DNA of 64,000 nucleotides, taken from assembly GCA_001897755.1 (NCBI GenBank), contig MKUJ01000017.1, positions 98,204 through 162,203 on the forward strand. Reading direction: 5' to 3'. Of this stretch, positions 8,136-16,159 are shown in pieces; within the stretch, counting starts at the first letter, position 1; every line of letters begins with the position of its first letter. This DNA is from Afipia sp. 64-13 (lineage in GTDB: Bacteria; Pseudomonadota; Alphaproteobacteria; Rhizobiales; Xanthobacteraceae). Position numbers and translations under genes: made by a program. The notes beneath the pieces are model-generated. The model saw nothing but the letters and a program-made list of their open reading frames with translations, was not told where the DNA came from and did not search any database.

Positions 8136-10619
8136 CTAGCATCGCGGCACGTTGGGCGGGCACCTTTTGGCCGCTGGAGGAGCCGCGCGCGGCGGGGCCG
8201 CCGGCCGTGGCGGTGGCGCCGCCATCCGCGGTGGTGGGGCTGCCGGGCGGGCCATCGGCGGAGCCTGCCGGACCGGAGGCGCCATCCGGGGCGGCGGAGC
8301 CGAAGGCCGTGCCATCGGGGGCGGCTGCCGCATCGGCGGGGCCGACATGCGCGGCGGCGGTGCCGAAGGACGGACCATCGGCGGGGCCTGCCGCGGCGGC
8401 GGGCTCATTCGGGGCGGCGGCGCGGGCCGCTGCATCGAAGGCGCCGGACGCTGGATCTGCGGAGCGGCGCGCGGCGGGGTCATCTGAGGCGCGGCGTGCG
8501 GAGCCTCGCGCCGGCCGGGCATGGCGTCACGGCCGGGACGCGCTCCCGGTGCACCGTCACGCCCGAACCGGCCGGCCGGACCCGACGCATTCGGAGCGCC
8601 GGGCGCCTGACGCAGATTCGGCGCGGCACTGTTCGGAGCCGACGGACCTGTCGGCGCGGCCCCCGGCATCCCGGGACGCCGGCCACGCGCATCGGGCGGC
8701 AGCGTGGGCGCACCGGCCCTGCCCGGCACCGGCAGCGCGTTCGGGCCGCCGGGACGACCCGGCGACACGTTGGGACCACCCTGACCGGGCGCGCCAAGAG
8801 CGCCGGGACGGGCACCGGGCGTGGCTCCCGGTGCCGGAGCACCGGGCCTGCCGTTGGTTGCAGCCGGATTGGTGGCAAAGCCGCGCGGTCCGCGCGGCAA
8901 GCCGCGGGCCCCCGGCTGCCCGCCGGCCGGCGTGGTCAGATTGGTGCGCGCCGCAGGATTGATGCCGGCGCTTGGCGGCACCGGAGCCTTGCCTTGCTGG
9001 ATCAGGCTGGCGCGCTGCGCCACCGACGCAGGCAGACTCGGGGTCGCGGCCAGCGGCGCGGCCGATCGGCCGCCCGGCGGACCTTTCATGCCGGGCGGGA
9101 CGAACGCGCCGCGCGGTCCACCAAGCCCGCGCGCGGCGAGCTGATCCGGCCCCATCGGACGGTTGATCACGGTGTCGATCATCCGGCGGTTATGGATGTT
9201 GGCGAAGATGATGTTGCTCGGCGGCGGCGGTCGCACATAGAGCGGCGGCCGTATGAAGACCGGGATCGGCACGAAGAACGGCTGCGGCAGCATGTACAGG
9301 CCATAGACCGGCGGCGGCGGCGCGAGATCGATGAAATCTTCCGGCGGCGGCGGCAGGAAGAACAGCGGCGGTGGCGGCGGCGGCGCGAAGTCGAACTCCG
9401 GATCGGAGAACATCAGCACCGGCCGATCGACATAGACGATCTCGTCGGGCGGCGGCGGCGGCACGTCGTAATCGATCATCGCGAACGAATCCGGCGGCTC
9501 CGGCGCGGCGGCGAGGATCGACAGGCGGCGGCGTGCGTCGGCCGCATGCGGCCCGCGCGGATAGCGCTTCAGATAGGACCAGTAGGCATCCGCGGTGTCG
9601 GTGCGATAGGTCCGCCGCCAGGTGATCGCCTCGCGCCGGGCCGCGACGATCGCCCGCACCCGCTTGGCCATCGGGTCGGACGGATAGACGCCGAGGAAAT
9701 CCTCGTAGCCCTGCAGCGTGTCGCGATCGAGCGCGGCGGCGTAGGCATCCTGCGCGCCGAGATCGCGGAGCGGCTTGTCGCGCAGCGCGGCGGTCTGATC
9801 CGGCGTCGCCTCCTTCGGCGCATCGGGCGCACGATCGAAGAACACGAACTGCGCCTCGACCTTCTGGGTATCCCACGGCACCTGCGCGCCCTTGGTGACC
9901 TCGTTGACGCGCAGCCGCACCCGATTGAACAGTTCGGGCAGCGGCAGGCCGCCGGAGCGGATCATCTCCGCCAGCGCCTGCGCATAGGCGCCGTACGCGC
10001 CCTGCTCTTCCGGCGCGACGGTGCCGGGCGCTGCGTTGAATGCGATCAGCAGTTTCGGATCGGGCTCGACCAGCGCAAGACCGCTGGCGATCGGCTGGCC
10101 GGTAACGAAGGGTTGCTCGCGCGCGGCGTCCAGCACCACGATACCGGCTTTCAGCGGCAGCGCCGACAACTGACGCATGTAATCGCTGATGCGCAGGCCT
10201 TCGGTCGGGATATCGACATCGCGGTTCAGCGTGGAGTCGACCGGGATGAAATAGTTCTCGCCGGCAAGCTGGATGCCATAACCGGCCAGATAGATCATCG
10301 CCACGGTATCGGGGCCGGAGCTTTCCGCCTTCTGCACGAAATCGCGCAGGCTCTTGCGCAGCGTGTCGCCGTCGAGATCGCGCGCGCCGACCACATCGAA
10401 GCCGGCCGCCTGCAGCGTCTGCGCGATCAGGCCGGCGTCATTGGCGGCGGTGGCGAGCGGCGCCTTCTGATAGGCGCCGTTGCCGATCACCAGCGCGATG
10501 CGCTTTTCCTGCTTGGCGTTATCCTGCGCCTGAGCCAGGACACCCTGCGGCCAGATGGCCGACAGACAAGCGAGGACCAGCCCCGCCGCGAGAATGAAGT
10601 TCGTTCCGGTCCGCCGCAT
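8136..10619 (-). CDS. Secreted caspase-fold (peptidase C14-like) protein with substituted catalytic dyad and Pro/Gly-rich tail
   Basis: 827 residues. A Sec signal peptide at 1-30 (ends VLAQA) is followed by a caspase-like domain at about 38-270 (RIALVIGNGAY, NDAGLIAQTLQAAGF). The residues expected to be catalytic are replaced: the usual GHG is LAGYGIQ (Tyr114 for His) and the usual DACR is LDAAREQP (Ala166 for Cys), so it is probably a pseudo-protease. A middle region at about 290-410 looks helical. From about 420 the protein is low-complexity: poly-Pro runs, Gly/Pro-rich sequence and a tail of PPRM-type repeats ending in two Cys. The start is ATG at 10619 with GGAG upstream. A LexA-type box lies about 57 bp upstream. 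It probably sits in the periplasm or envelope; its function is unknown. Confidence 0.85.
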   Translation of the reverse strand: MRRTGTNFILAAGLVLACLSAIWPQGVLAQAQDNAKQEKRIALVIGNGAYQKAPLATAANDAGLIAQTLQAAGFDVVGARDLDGDTLRKSLRDFVQKAESSGPDTVAMIYLAGYGIQLAGENYFIPVDSTLNRDVDIPTEGLRISDYMRQLSALPLKAGIVVLDAAREQPFVTGQPIASGLALVEPDPKLLIAFNAAPGTVAPEEQGAYGAYAQALAEMIRSGGLPLPELFNRVRLRVNEVTKGAQVPWDTQKVEAQFVFFDRAPDAPKEATPDQTAALRDKPLRDLGAQDAYAAALDRDTLQGYEDFLGVYPSDPMAKRVRAIVAARREAITWRRTYRTDTADAYWSYLKRYPRGPHAADARRRLSILAAAPEPPDSFAMIDYDVPPPPPDEIVYVDRPVLMFSDPEFDFAPPPPPPLFFLPPPPEDFIDLAPPPPVYGLYMLPQPFFVPIPVFIRPPLYVRPPPPSNIIFANIHNRRMIDTVINRPMGPDQLAARGLGGPRGAFVPPGMKGPPGGRSAAPLAATPSLPASVAQRASLIQQGKAPVPPSAGINPAARTNLTTPAGGQPGARGLPRGPRGFATNPAATNGRPGAPAPGATPGARPGALGAPGQGGPNVSPGRPGGPNALPVPGRAGAPTLPPDARGRRPGMPGAAPTGPSAPNSAAPNLRQAPGAPNASGPAGRFGRDGAPGARPGRDAMPGRREAPHAAPQMTPPRAAPQIQRPAPSMQRPAPPPRMSPPPRQAPPMVRPSAPPPRMSAPPMRQPPPMARPSAPPPRMAPPVRQAPPMARPAAPPPRMAAPPPRPAAPPRAAPPAAKRCPPNVPRC

Positions 10620-10675
10620 GACACTCCGCCATTATCCATTCAGGCCACCATCGCATATTGAGCGCGAGGCTGCCT

Positions 10676-10690
10676 GAACAATGTTTGAAC
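10676..10690 (-). promoter_or_regulatory. LexA-type SOS box upstream of the caspase-like gene
   Basis: The minus strand reads GTTC-AAACATT-GTTC, an exact match to the alphaproteobacterial LexA consensus GTTC-N7-GTTC with an AT-rich spacer. It lies 57 bp before the start codon at 10619. A TTGCAA element lies just upstream of it on the minus strand, so the box would overlap the core promoter. One exact match is expected by chance about once or twice in a window this size, so position and spacer carry the argument. Confidence 0.5.
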
Positions 10691-10756
10691 GAAAAACGCT
10701 TGCAATGAGGCGGCACGCATGGACAGCCCGCGTTGCGGCGTTTTGCCCGGCCTTCC

Positions 10757-13700
10757 TCAAATGGTCTGGACGTCGACGACGCCGGCTACCGCTTTGAGCG
10801 CGCCGGCGATCTGCGGCGACACCGGGAAACGCCCCGGCAGGCGCAATTCCACCTCGGTCTGGAGGTCGAGCATCATCACCAGCGTCACCTCGCCTTGCGA
10901 ACTCGACGGCGCGGACACGGCCCCTGCATTAGGAAACCGGCCGGTGGTGCTGGCGGGCGCGAAGCCCTGCGGCTGCGCGGCGAGACGCTTGCGGATCGAT
11001 TCCAGCGGCTTGTCGTCGCGCAGGAAGATCTTCAGCGCCATCGAGGTCTTGGCGGCCGCCTTGTCGAGCAGTTCGACGCTGTTGATGCGCGCGCGCACGT
11101 CCTCGCCCTGCAATTCTGCGGCGAGTTGCAGGAGCACCGCAAAGCCCGGCTCCAGCATTTCGCGGAATTGGCCGAGCGCCTCGGAGAACAGCACCGCCTC
11201 GAAATGGCCGGTCGGGTCCGACAATCCGATGATGCCCATCTTGTTGCCGGTCTTGGTGCGGCGCTCCATGCGCGAGACCACCGTGGCGGCGACCTTGCCC
11301 GCGGTGCGGCCGTTCTTCACCGCGCTGGCGAATTCCGCCCATGACTGCACGTTGAGGCGCTTGAGCACGACCTTGTAGTCGTCGAGCGGATGGCCGGAGA
11401 GGAAGAAGCCGATCGCGTCATATTCGCGCCGCAGCTTCTCGGCCGGCAGCCACGGCTCGATCGCCGGCAGGATGATCGAGGGGGCATCCGCCATGCCGCC
11501 GAACATGTCGTCCTGCCCCGACGTCAGCGCCGCGTGGTCGCGCTGGCAGGCGGCAAGAATGGCGTCGGCGCCGGCGAACACCGCCGCGCGATTGGGATTG
11601 AGCGTATCGAACGCGCCCGCCGCGGCAAGGCTTTCCAGCACGCGCTTGTTGATGGCGCGCGGCGAGACGCGGGAGGCGAAGTCGGCGAGCGAGGTGAACG
11701 CGCCGCCATTCTCCCGCGCCTCGACGATCATCTCCACCGCCTGGCTGCCGACGCCCTTCAGCGCCGCCAGCGCGTAATGGATGGTGTTGCCGCTGACCGT
11801 GAAGGTCGCGCCGGACAGGTTGATCGACGGCGCTTCGACCTTGATGCCAAGCCGCTGCGCCTCGGCGCGGAATTCGGAAAGCTTGTCGGTGTTGTTCATG
11901 TCGAGCGTCATCGACGCGGCGATGAACTCGACCGGATAATGCGCCTTCATGTAGGCGGTCTGGTACGACACCAGCGCGTAGGCGGCGGCGTGGCTCTTGT
12001 TGAAGCCGTAGTCGGCGAACTTGGCGAGCAGTTCGAAAATGGTCTGCGCCTGATCCTTCGGCACCTCGTGCTGGACCGCGCCACCGACGAAGATTTCGCG
12101 CTGCTTGTCCATCTCCGCGCGGATCTTCTTGCCCATCGCGCGGCGCAGCAGGTCGGCGTCGCCTAGCGAATAGCCGGCCATCACCTGCGCGATCTGCATC
12201 ACCTGTTCCTGGTAGATGATGACGCCGAAGGTCTCCTTGAGGATCGGCTCCAGCATCGGATGCAGATATTCCGACTCCTCCTCGCCATGCTTGCGCGCGC
12301 AATAGGTCGGGATGTTCGCCATCGGGCCCGGACGATAGAGCGCAACCAGCGCGATGATGTCCTCGAAGCGGTCGGGCCGCATGTCCTGCAACGCGCGCCG
12401 CATGCCCTGACTTTCAACCTGGAACACGCCGACCACATCGCCGCGCGTCAGCATCTCGAAGGTGTCCCTGTCGTCGAGCGGCAGCTTGGCCAGATCGATG
12501 TGAACGTCACGCTGCTTGAGCAGCTTCACCGCGACGTCGAGCACGGTCAGCGTCTTGAGGCCGAGGAAGTCGAATTTGACGAGGCCGGCCGGCTCGACCC
12601 ACTTCATGTTGAACTGGGTCACCGGCATGTCGGATTTCGGATCTCGATACATCGGCACGAGATCGGACAGCGGCCGGTCGCCGATCACGATGCCGGCGGC
12701 GTGGGTCGAGGCGTGGCGGGTCAGGCCTTCGAGCTTCTGCGCGATATCGAAGGCGCGGGCGACCACCGGGTCTTCTTCCGCGAACGCCTGCAATTTCGGT
12801 TCGCCCGCGATCGCGGCGGCCAGCGTCACCGGCGCGGCCGGATTCTGCGGCACCAGCTTGGTCAGCTTGTCGACCTGACCGTAAGGCATCTGCAGCACAC
12901 GGCCAACGTCGCGCAGCACGCCGCGCGCCTGCAGCGTGCCGAAGGTGATGATCTGACCGACCTGATCGCGGCCGTAGCGTTCCTGCACATAGCGGATCAC
13001 CTCGCCGCGACGATCCTGACAGAAGTCGATGTCGAAGTCCGGCATCGACACGCGCTCGGGATTGAGAAAGCGCTCGAACAGCAGGCCGAAGCGCAAGGGA
13101 TCGAGATCGGTGATGGTGAGCGCATAGGCGACCAGCGAACCCGCGCCCGAACCGCGCCCCGGCCCGACCGGAATGCCCTGCGACTTCGCCCATTTGATGA
13201 AGTCGGAGACGATGAGGAAGTAGCCGGCATAGTTCATGCGGCTGATGACATCGAGTTCGAAGGACAGCCGCTGGCGATAGTCCTCTTCCGACAGATTCGG
13301 CGCGAGTCCGTGCCTGGCGAGCCGGTGCGCCAGCCCCTCCTCCGCCTGGCGGCGCAGCTCGGCGGCTTCTTCCGCAGGCGCATTGGCGGGATCGCCGTCC
13401 TCGCCGCGGGTGAAGCGCGGCAGGATCGGCTTGCGGGTGCGCGGCCGGAACGAGCAGCGCTCGGCGATCTCGACGGTGGACGCCAGCGCCTCCGGCAGAT
13501 CGGCGAACAGCACCGCCATCTCGGCGCGGGTCTTGAAGCGATGATCGGGGGTAAGCTGGGCGCGGTCGGTGTCGGCGACCAGCCGGCCGCCTGAAATGCA
13601 CAACAGCGCGTCGTGCGCCTCGTAATCCTCGACGGTGGCGAAATACGGCTCGTTGGTCGCCACCAGCGGCAGGCCGGCGCGATAGGCAAGATCGATCAGC

Positions 13701-14275
13701 GCCGGCTCGACCCGCCGCTCGCGGTCGAGATTATGGCGCTGCAATTCGACATAGAGCCGGTCGCCGAACAGCGCCTGCAACTGCCCACAGCGCGCGGCGG
13801 CCAGCGCGGCGTGATCGGCGGCGAAAGCGCGCGAGATCGGCCCGTCCGGACCGCCGGTCAGCGCGATCAGCCCGTCGCTCTCGCCGTCCAGCCAGTCGAT
13901 CTTGATATGCGGCTGCTCGTTGACCGGCGTCTCGAGGAAGGCGCGGGAGTTGAGTCGCATCAGGCTGCGGTAGCCCTCCTCGCGCGCCGCCAGCAGCACG
14001 ATGCGGGCGGGCGCAAGATCGGCGACGTTGCGCGCCTTCGGATCCTGATCGCCGAAATCCACCGCCAGCGCGCAGCCGACGATCGGCTGGATGCCGGACG
14101 CCGCCATCTTGTCGGAGAATTCCAGCGCGCCGAACATGTTGTCGGTGTCGGTCAGCGCCAGCGCCGGCTGGCGGTCGGCCTTGGCCAGATCACCCAGCTT
14201 GGCGATCTTGATCGCGCCTTGCAGCAGCGAATACGCCGAGTGGACGTGCAGATGGACGAATCCGGCGTTCGGCAT
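10757..14275 (-). CDS. dnaE: DNA polymerase III alpha subunit
   Basis: Replicative polymerase, 1172 residues. An N-terminal PHP domain begins VHLHVHSAYSLLQGA (His 8, 10, 12). The polymerase palm has MPDFDIDF with the catalytic aspartates D413 and D415. A C-terminal helix-hairpin-helix and OB region (KTGNKMGIIGLSDPTG) follows. It is the DnaE1 type, not the DnaE2 mutasome form, which accompanies imuA/imuB; neither is seen here. The start at 14275 (MPNAGFVHLHVH) was chosen on family alignment; its ribosome-binding site is weak, and an ATG 66 bp upstream is the alternative. It lies downstream of, and on the same strand as, the SOS-controlled small gene at 14421-14519 and could be partly co-transcribed with it. 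Confidence 0.97.
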   Translation of the reverse strand: MPNAGFVHLHVHSAYSLLQGAIKIAKLGDLAKADRQPALALTDTDNMFGALEFSDKMAASGIQPIVGCALAVDFGDQDPKARNVADLAPARIVLLAAREEGYRSLMRLNSRAFLETPVNEQPHIKIDWLDGESDGLIALTGGPDGPISRAFAADHAALAAARCGQLQALFGDRLYVELQRHNLDRERRVEPALIDLAYRAGLPLVATNEPYFATVEDYEAHDALLCISGGRLVADTDRAQLTPDHRFKTRAEMAVLFADLPEALASTVEIAERCSFRPRTRKPILPRFTRGEDGDPANAPAEEAAELRRQAEEGLAHRLARHGLAPNLSEEDYRQRLSFELDVISRMNYAGYFLIVSDFIKWAKSQGIPVGPGRGSGAGSLVAYALTITDLDPLRFGLLFERFLNPERVSMPDFDIDFCQDRRGEVIRYVQERYGRDQVGQIITFGTLQARGVLRDVGRVLQMPYGQVDKLTKLVPQNPAAPVTLAAAIAGEPKLQAFAEEDPVVARAFDIAQKLEGLTRHASTHAAGIVIGDRPLSDLVPMYRDPKSDMPVTQFNMKWVEPAGLVKFDFLGLKTLTVLDVAVKLLKQRDVHIDLAKLPLDDRDTFEMLTRGDVVGVFQVESQGMRRALQDMRPDRFEDIIALVALYRPGPMANIPTYCARKHGEEESEYLHPMLEPILKETFGVIIYQEQVMQIAQVMAGYSLGDADLLRRAMGKKIRAEMDKQREIFVGGAVQHEVPKDQAQTIFELLAKFADYGFNKSHAAAYALVSYQTAYMKAHYPVEFIAASMTLDMNNTDKLSEFRAEAQRLGIKVEAPSINLSGATFTVSGNTIHYALAALKGVGSQAVEMIVEARENGGAFTSLADFASRVSPRAINKRVLESLAAAGAFDTLNPNRAAVFAGADAILAACQRDHAALTSGQDDMFGGMADAPSIILPAIEPWLPAEKLRREYDAIGFFLSGHPLDDYKVVLKRLNVQSWAEFASAVKNGRTAGKVAATVVSRMERRTKTGNKMGIIGLSDPTGHFEAVLFSEALGQFREMLEPGFAVLLQLAAELQGEDVRARINSVELLDKAAAKTSMALKIFLRDDKPLESIRKRLAAQPQGFAPASTTGRFPNAGAVSAPSSSQGEVTLVMMLDLQTEVELRLPGRFPVSPQIAGALKAVAGVVDVQTI

Positions 14276-14388
14276 GGCAGCTTCTTGGCTCTGAAAGGTG
14301 GGTGGGATCGCGCCGGCAGGCCGACTCGCGGTCCCGATCATACCCCAGACCCCGCGGCTGACAGTCCCCGGTGTGGCGCTGTCTGCCT

Positions 14389-14411
14389 TATCCCCAGCGT
14401 CACCGGGGATA
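14389..14411 (-). repeat. Stem-loop between the SOS small gene and dnaE
   Basis: TATCCCC (14389-14395) pairs with GGGGATA (14405-14411) around a 9-base loop, within the 145-bp gap before dnaE. A second short pairing, CCCC with GGGG, overlaps the stop codon of the small gene. Neither has a good T-run on the minus strand. They could reduce but not abolish read-through into dnaE. Confidence 0.4.
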
Positions 14412-14420
14412 TCAAAGCCC

Positions 14421-14519
14421 CTAGAGCTGGGGGATCACCTGCGCCCAGACCGCAATGGTCCCGACAAACAGCACGATCGATGTCAGCGCCGCAGCCTCCT
14501 CGACAAAGGTCTTCAACAT
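14421..14519 (-). CDS. 32-residue single-TM microprotein under two LexA boxes (SidA-like in style)
   Basis: A short ORF from ATG 14519 to TAG 14421. It has a strong AGAGGAG ribosome-binding site 8 bases before the start. The protein begins MLKTFVEEAAALTS, a short amphipathic, acidic segment, then has one hydrophobic helix (IVLFVGTIAVWAQVIPQL). The upstream region has two exact LexA boxes and a TTGACC -35 element, so induction by DNA damage is expected. Size, topology and control resemble SidA, the 29-residue SOS-induced inner-membrane division inhibitor of Caulobacter. Homology to SidA is not claimed; the analogy is inference. dnaE follows 145 bp downstream. Confidence 0.75.
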   Translation of the reverse strand: MLKTFVEEAAALTSIVLFVGTIAVWAQVIPQL

Positions 14520-14556
14520 GGCCGATGCTCCTCTGATTACCCGACAGGACTCGCTA

Positions 14557-14598
14557 GAACATATGAAGAACATTGTTCTGTTTTCGTTCTCAGGTCAA
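14557..14598 (-). promoter_or_regulatory. SOS promoter with two LexA boxes
   Basis: Minus strand order: TTGACC at 14598-14593, then box one (GAAC-GAAAACA-GAAC, 14589-14575), then box two (GTTC-TTCATAT-GTTC, 14571-14557). Both are exact 4-7-4 matches to the LexA operator of alphaproteobacteria, in opposite orientation, 3 bases apart. LexA bound here would cover the -10 region and start site of the 32-residue gene. Two exact matches within 33 bp are very unlikely by chance. Confidence 0.8.
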
Positions 14599-14763
14599 GC
14601 ATGCCCCGCGAAGTCGCCAAAACAGCCCTAACAAAAGGTAACGAACTGAAAGGCCGCACCGGAAATGAACTTCTCGCCGCAACGTGTGTTGTTCGTGGAA
14701 CCGGGAGCGGCTACAGGGACAAGGTCCCGGGCGCGGTTCGAGTCCCGGTCCATGGAGATGACA

Positions 14764-15027
14764 ATGCGCAGCCTGTTTTTCGCCCTTGTGGCCTTCGGCA
14801 TCCTAGCCGGCGGATCGCCGACCCCGGCCGAGGCGCGGGACTATCCGTTCTGCATCTCGGGACGTGACTATGCCACCCCGATCGGCGACTGCAGTTACCC
14901 GACCTATGCGGCCTGCAAGGCGGCAGCCTCCGGCCGTTACGCCTATTGCCAGCAAAACCCGTTCTATTTCCGCGATGATTATAACGCCCCGCGCCGGCCG
15001 CGCCGGGGCTATCGGAGCGATTACTGA
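14764..15027 (+). CDS. DUF3551 small secreted Cys-containing protein (first of a tandem pair)
   Basis: 87 residues from the ATG at 14764, which has GGAG 6 bases upstream; in-frame ATGs at 14752 and 14758 are alternatives. A signal peptide (MRSLFFALVAFGILAGG..AEA) precedes a mature region RDYPFCISG, GDCSYPTYAACKAAASGR, YAYCQQNPFY. This Cys pattern is typical of DUF3551, a family abundant in Nitrobacteraceae and of unknown function. The stop overlaps the start of the next, related gene, so they are translationally coupled and probably arose by duplication. Confidence 0.8.
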   Translation: MRSLFFALVAFGILAGGSPTPAEARDYPFCISGRDYATPIGDCSYPTYAACKAAASGRYAYCQQNPFYFRDDYNAPRRPRRGYRSDY

Positions 15028-15431
15028 TGACGACGACAACGCGGACATTCACCGCCCGGCGGCTGGCCGGACAATTGCGCCTGCTGCTTCTGCCGCTGGC
15101 GCTCGGCGCGATATTTATAGCGGCCGACGCCTCGCCGGCCCGGGCAGAGGTCGACTATCCCTATTGCATGCGGGTTTATACCCTGGGCGATTTCTATAAC
15201 GACTGCAGCTATTCCACGATGGCGCAGTGCCGGATGAGCGCCTCCGGGCGGACGGCGGAATGCTATCGCGACCCGTTTTATGCGGGACGGCCGGGCAGCG
15301 CCTATGTCGTGAGAAAGCCGCGTTTCATGCCGGACCTGTCGGACGGCCCGGACAGCCCCTATTACGTGCCGCCGCATCCGCGGCCGAAAAAGCAGCATCA
15401 CCGCACCAAGCGGCGGCAGCACAACAACTGA
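15027..15431 (+). CDS. DUF3551 small secreted protein (second of a tandem pair)
   Basis: 134 residues, starting in an ATGA overlap with the previous gene. A signal peptide ends near SPARA, followed by VDYPYCMRVYTL, NDCSYSTMAQCRMSASGR and TAECYRDPFY, the same Cys framework as its neighbour. A basic, His/Lys/Arg-rich tail (KKQHHRTKRRQHNN) is absent from the first copy. Function unknown; it is likely periplasmic or surface-associated. Confidence 0.8.
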   Translation: MTTTTRTFTARRLAGQLRLLLLPLALGAIFIAADASPARAEVDYPYCMRVYTLGDFYNDCSYSTMAQCRMSASGRTAECYRDPFYAGRPGSAYVVRKPRFMPDLSDGPDSPYYVPPHPRPKKQHHRTKRRQHNN

Positions 15432-15440
15432 CATCACAGG

Positions 15441-15466
15441 AACTGGATTAGACTTCTAATCCAGTT
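15441..15466. terminator. Perfect 12-bp stem between convergent genes
   Basis: AACTGGATTAGA (15441-15452) and TCTAATCCAGTT (15455-15466) form a perfect hairpin between the convergent ends of the DUF3551 gene and lolD, overlapping the last codons and stop of lolD. It has no T-run and is AT-richer than its surroundings. A shared, bidirectional 3' end structure is the likeliest role. Confidence 0.5.
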
Positions 15467-16154
15467 CGATGACCTGACCGTCGGCAAGAGACACACGGCG
15501 GTCCATCCGCGCGGCGAGATCCATATTGTGGGTGGCGATCAGCATCGCCACCTGCGTCGCGCGCACAAGCTGCATCAGCGCCTTGAAGACATAATCGGCG
15601 GTGTGCGGATCGAGATTTCCGGTCGGCTCGTCGGCAAACAGCACGCGCGGCGCATTGGCCACCGCACGGGCGATGGCGACGCGCTGCTGCTCGCCGCCGG
15701 ACAATTCCGCCGGACGGTGAGCGACGCGGTCGCCGAGGCCGAGATAGGCCAGAATCTCCTTGGACCGCTGGATCGTTTCCTTGCGAGGCAGGCCGCGGAT
15801 CATCTGCGGCATCATCACATTCTCGAGCGCCGAGAATTCCGGCAGCAGGCGGTGCGACTGATAGACGAAACCGATCTCGGTACGTCTGATCCGGGTGCGC
15901 TCCGCATCCGACAGGCCAGACGTCGCAGCGCCCCCGATATAGACCTCGCCTTCGTCGGGCTGTTCCAGCAGTCCGGCGATATGCAGCAGCGTCGATTTGC
16001 CGGTGCCGGACGGCGCGACCAGCGCTACCGACTGCCCCGCCCACAACGCGAGTTGCGCGTTGTCGAGAATGGTCAGGGTGTCCTCGCCCTGCCGGTAGCG
16101 GCGGTGGATCTGATGCAGAAACACCACCGGCGCGTCGTTGTCCCCCTGCTCCAT
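15456..16154 (-). CDS. lolD: LolD lipoprotein-releasing ABC transporter ATPase
   Basis: ATPase of the inner-membrane complex that extracts lipoproteins for transfer to the outer membrane. 232 residues with Walker A (APSGTGKST), Q-loop ([16 protein letters not shown], the LolD-type run), signature LSGGEQQR and Walker B ([12 protein letters not shown]). The start at 16154 lies 5 bp after the lolE stop. It forms a two-gene operon with the permease. Confidence 0.95.
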   Translation of the reverse strand: MEQGDNDAPVVFLHQIHRRYRQGEDTLTILDNAQLALWAGQSVALVAPSGTGKSTLLHIAGLLEQPDEGEVYIGGAATSGLSDAERTRIRRTEIGFVYQSHRLLPEFSALENVMMPQMIRGLPRKETIQRSKEILAYLGLGDRVAHRPAELSGGEQQRVAIARAVANAPRVLFADEPTGNLDPHTADYVFKALMQLVRATQVAMLIATHNMDLAARMDRRVSLADGQVIELD

Positions 16155-16159
16155 GGTGC

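Noticed and set aside
236..9999. Very long plus-strand open frames opposite the rpsB-bamA operon and the caspase-like gene (for example 5668-7809 and 8073-10661)
   Set aside because: They are antisense shadows of well-supported minus-strand genes, with Arg/His/Gln-rich compositions, no family motifs and no ribosome-binding sites. High GC makes such frames common.
14700..14756. tRNA-like sequence with a T-loop-like GGTTCGAGTCC and a GGGAC/GTCCC hairpin ending near GGTCCA
   Set aside because: The T-stem does not pair well, and no D-arm, anticodon arm or matching acceptor could be folded. I also considered an acceptor piece of a split tmRNA but found no tag-peptide reading frame nearby.
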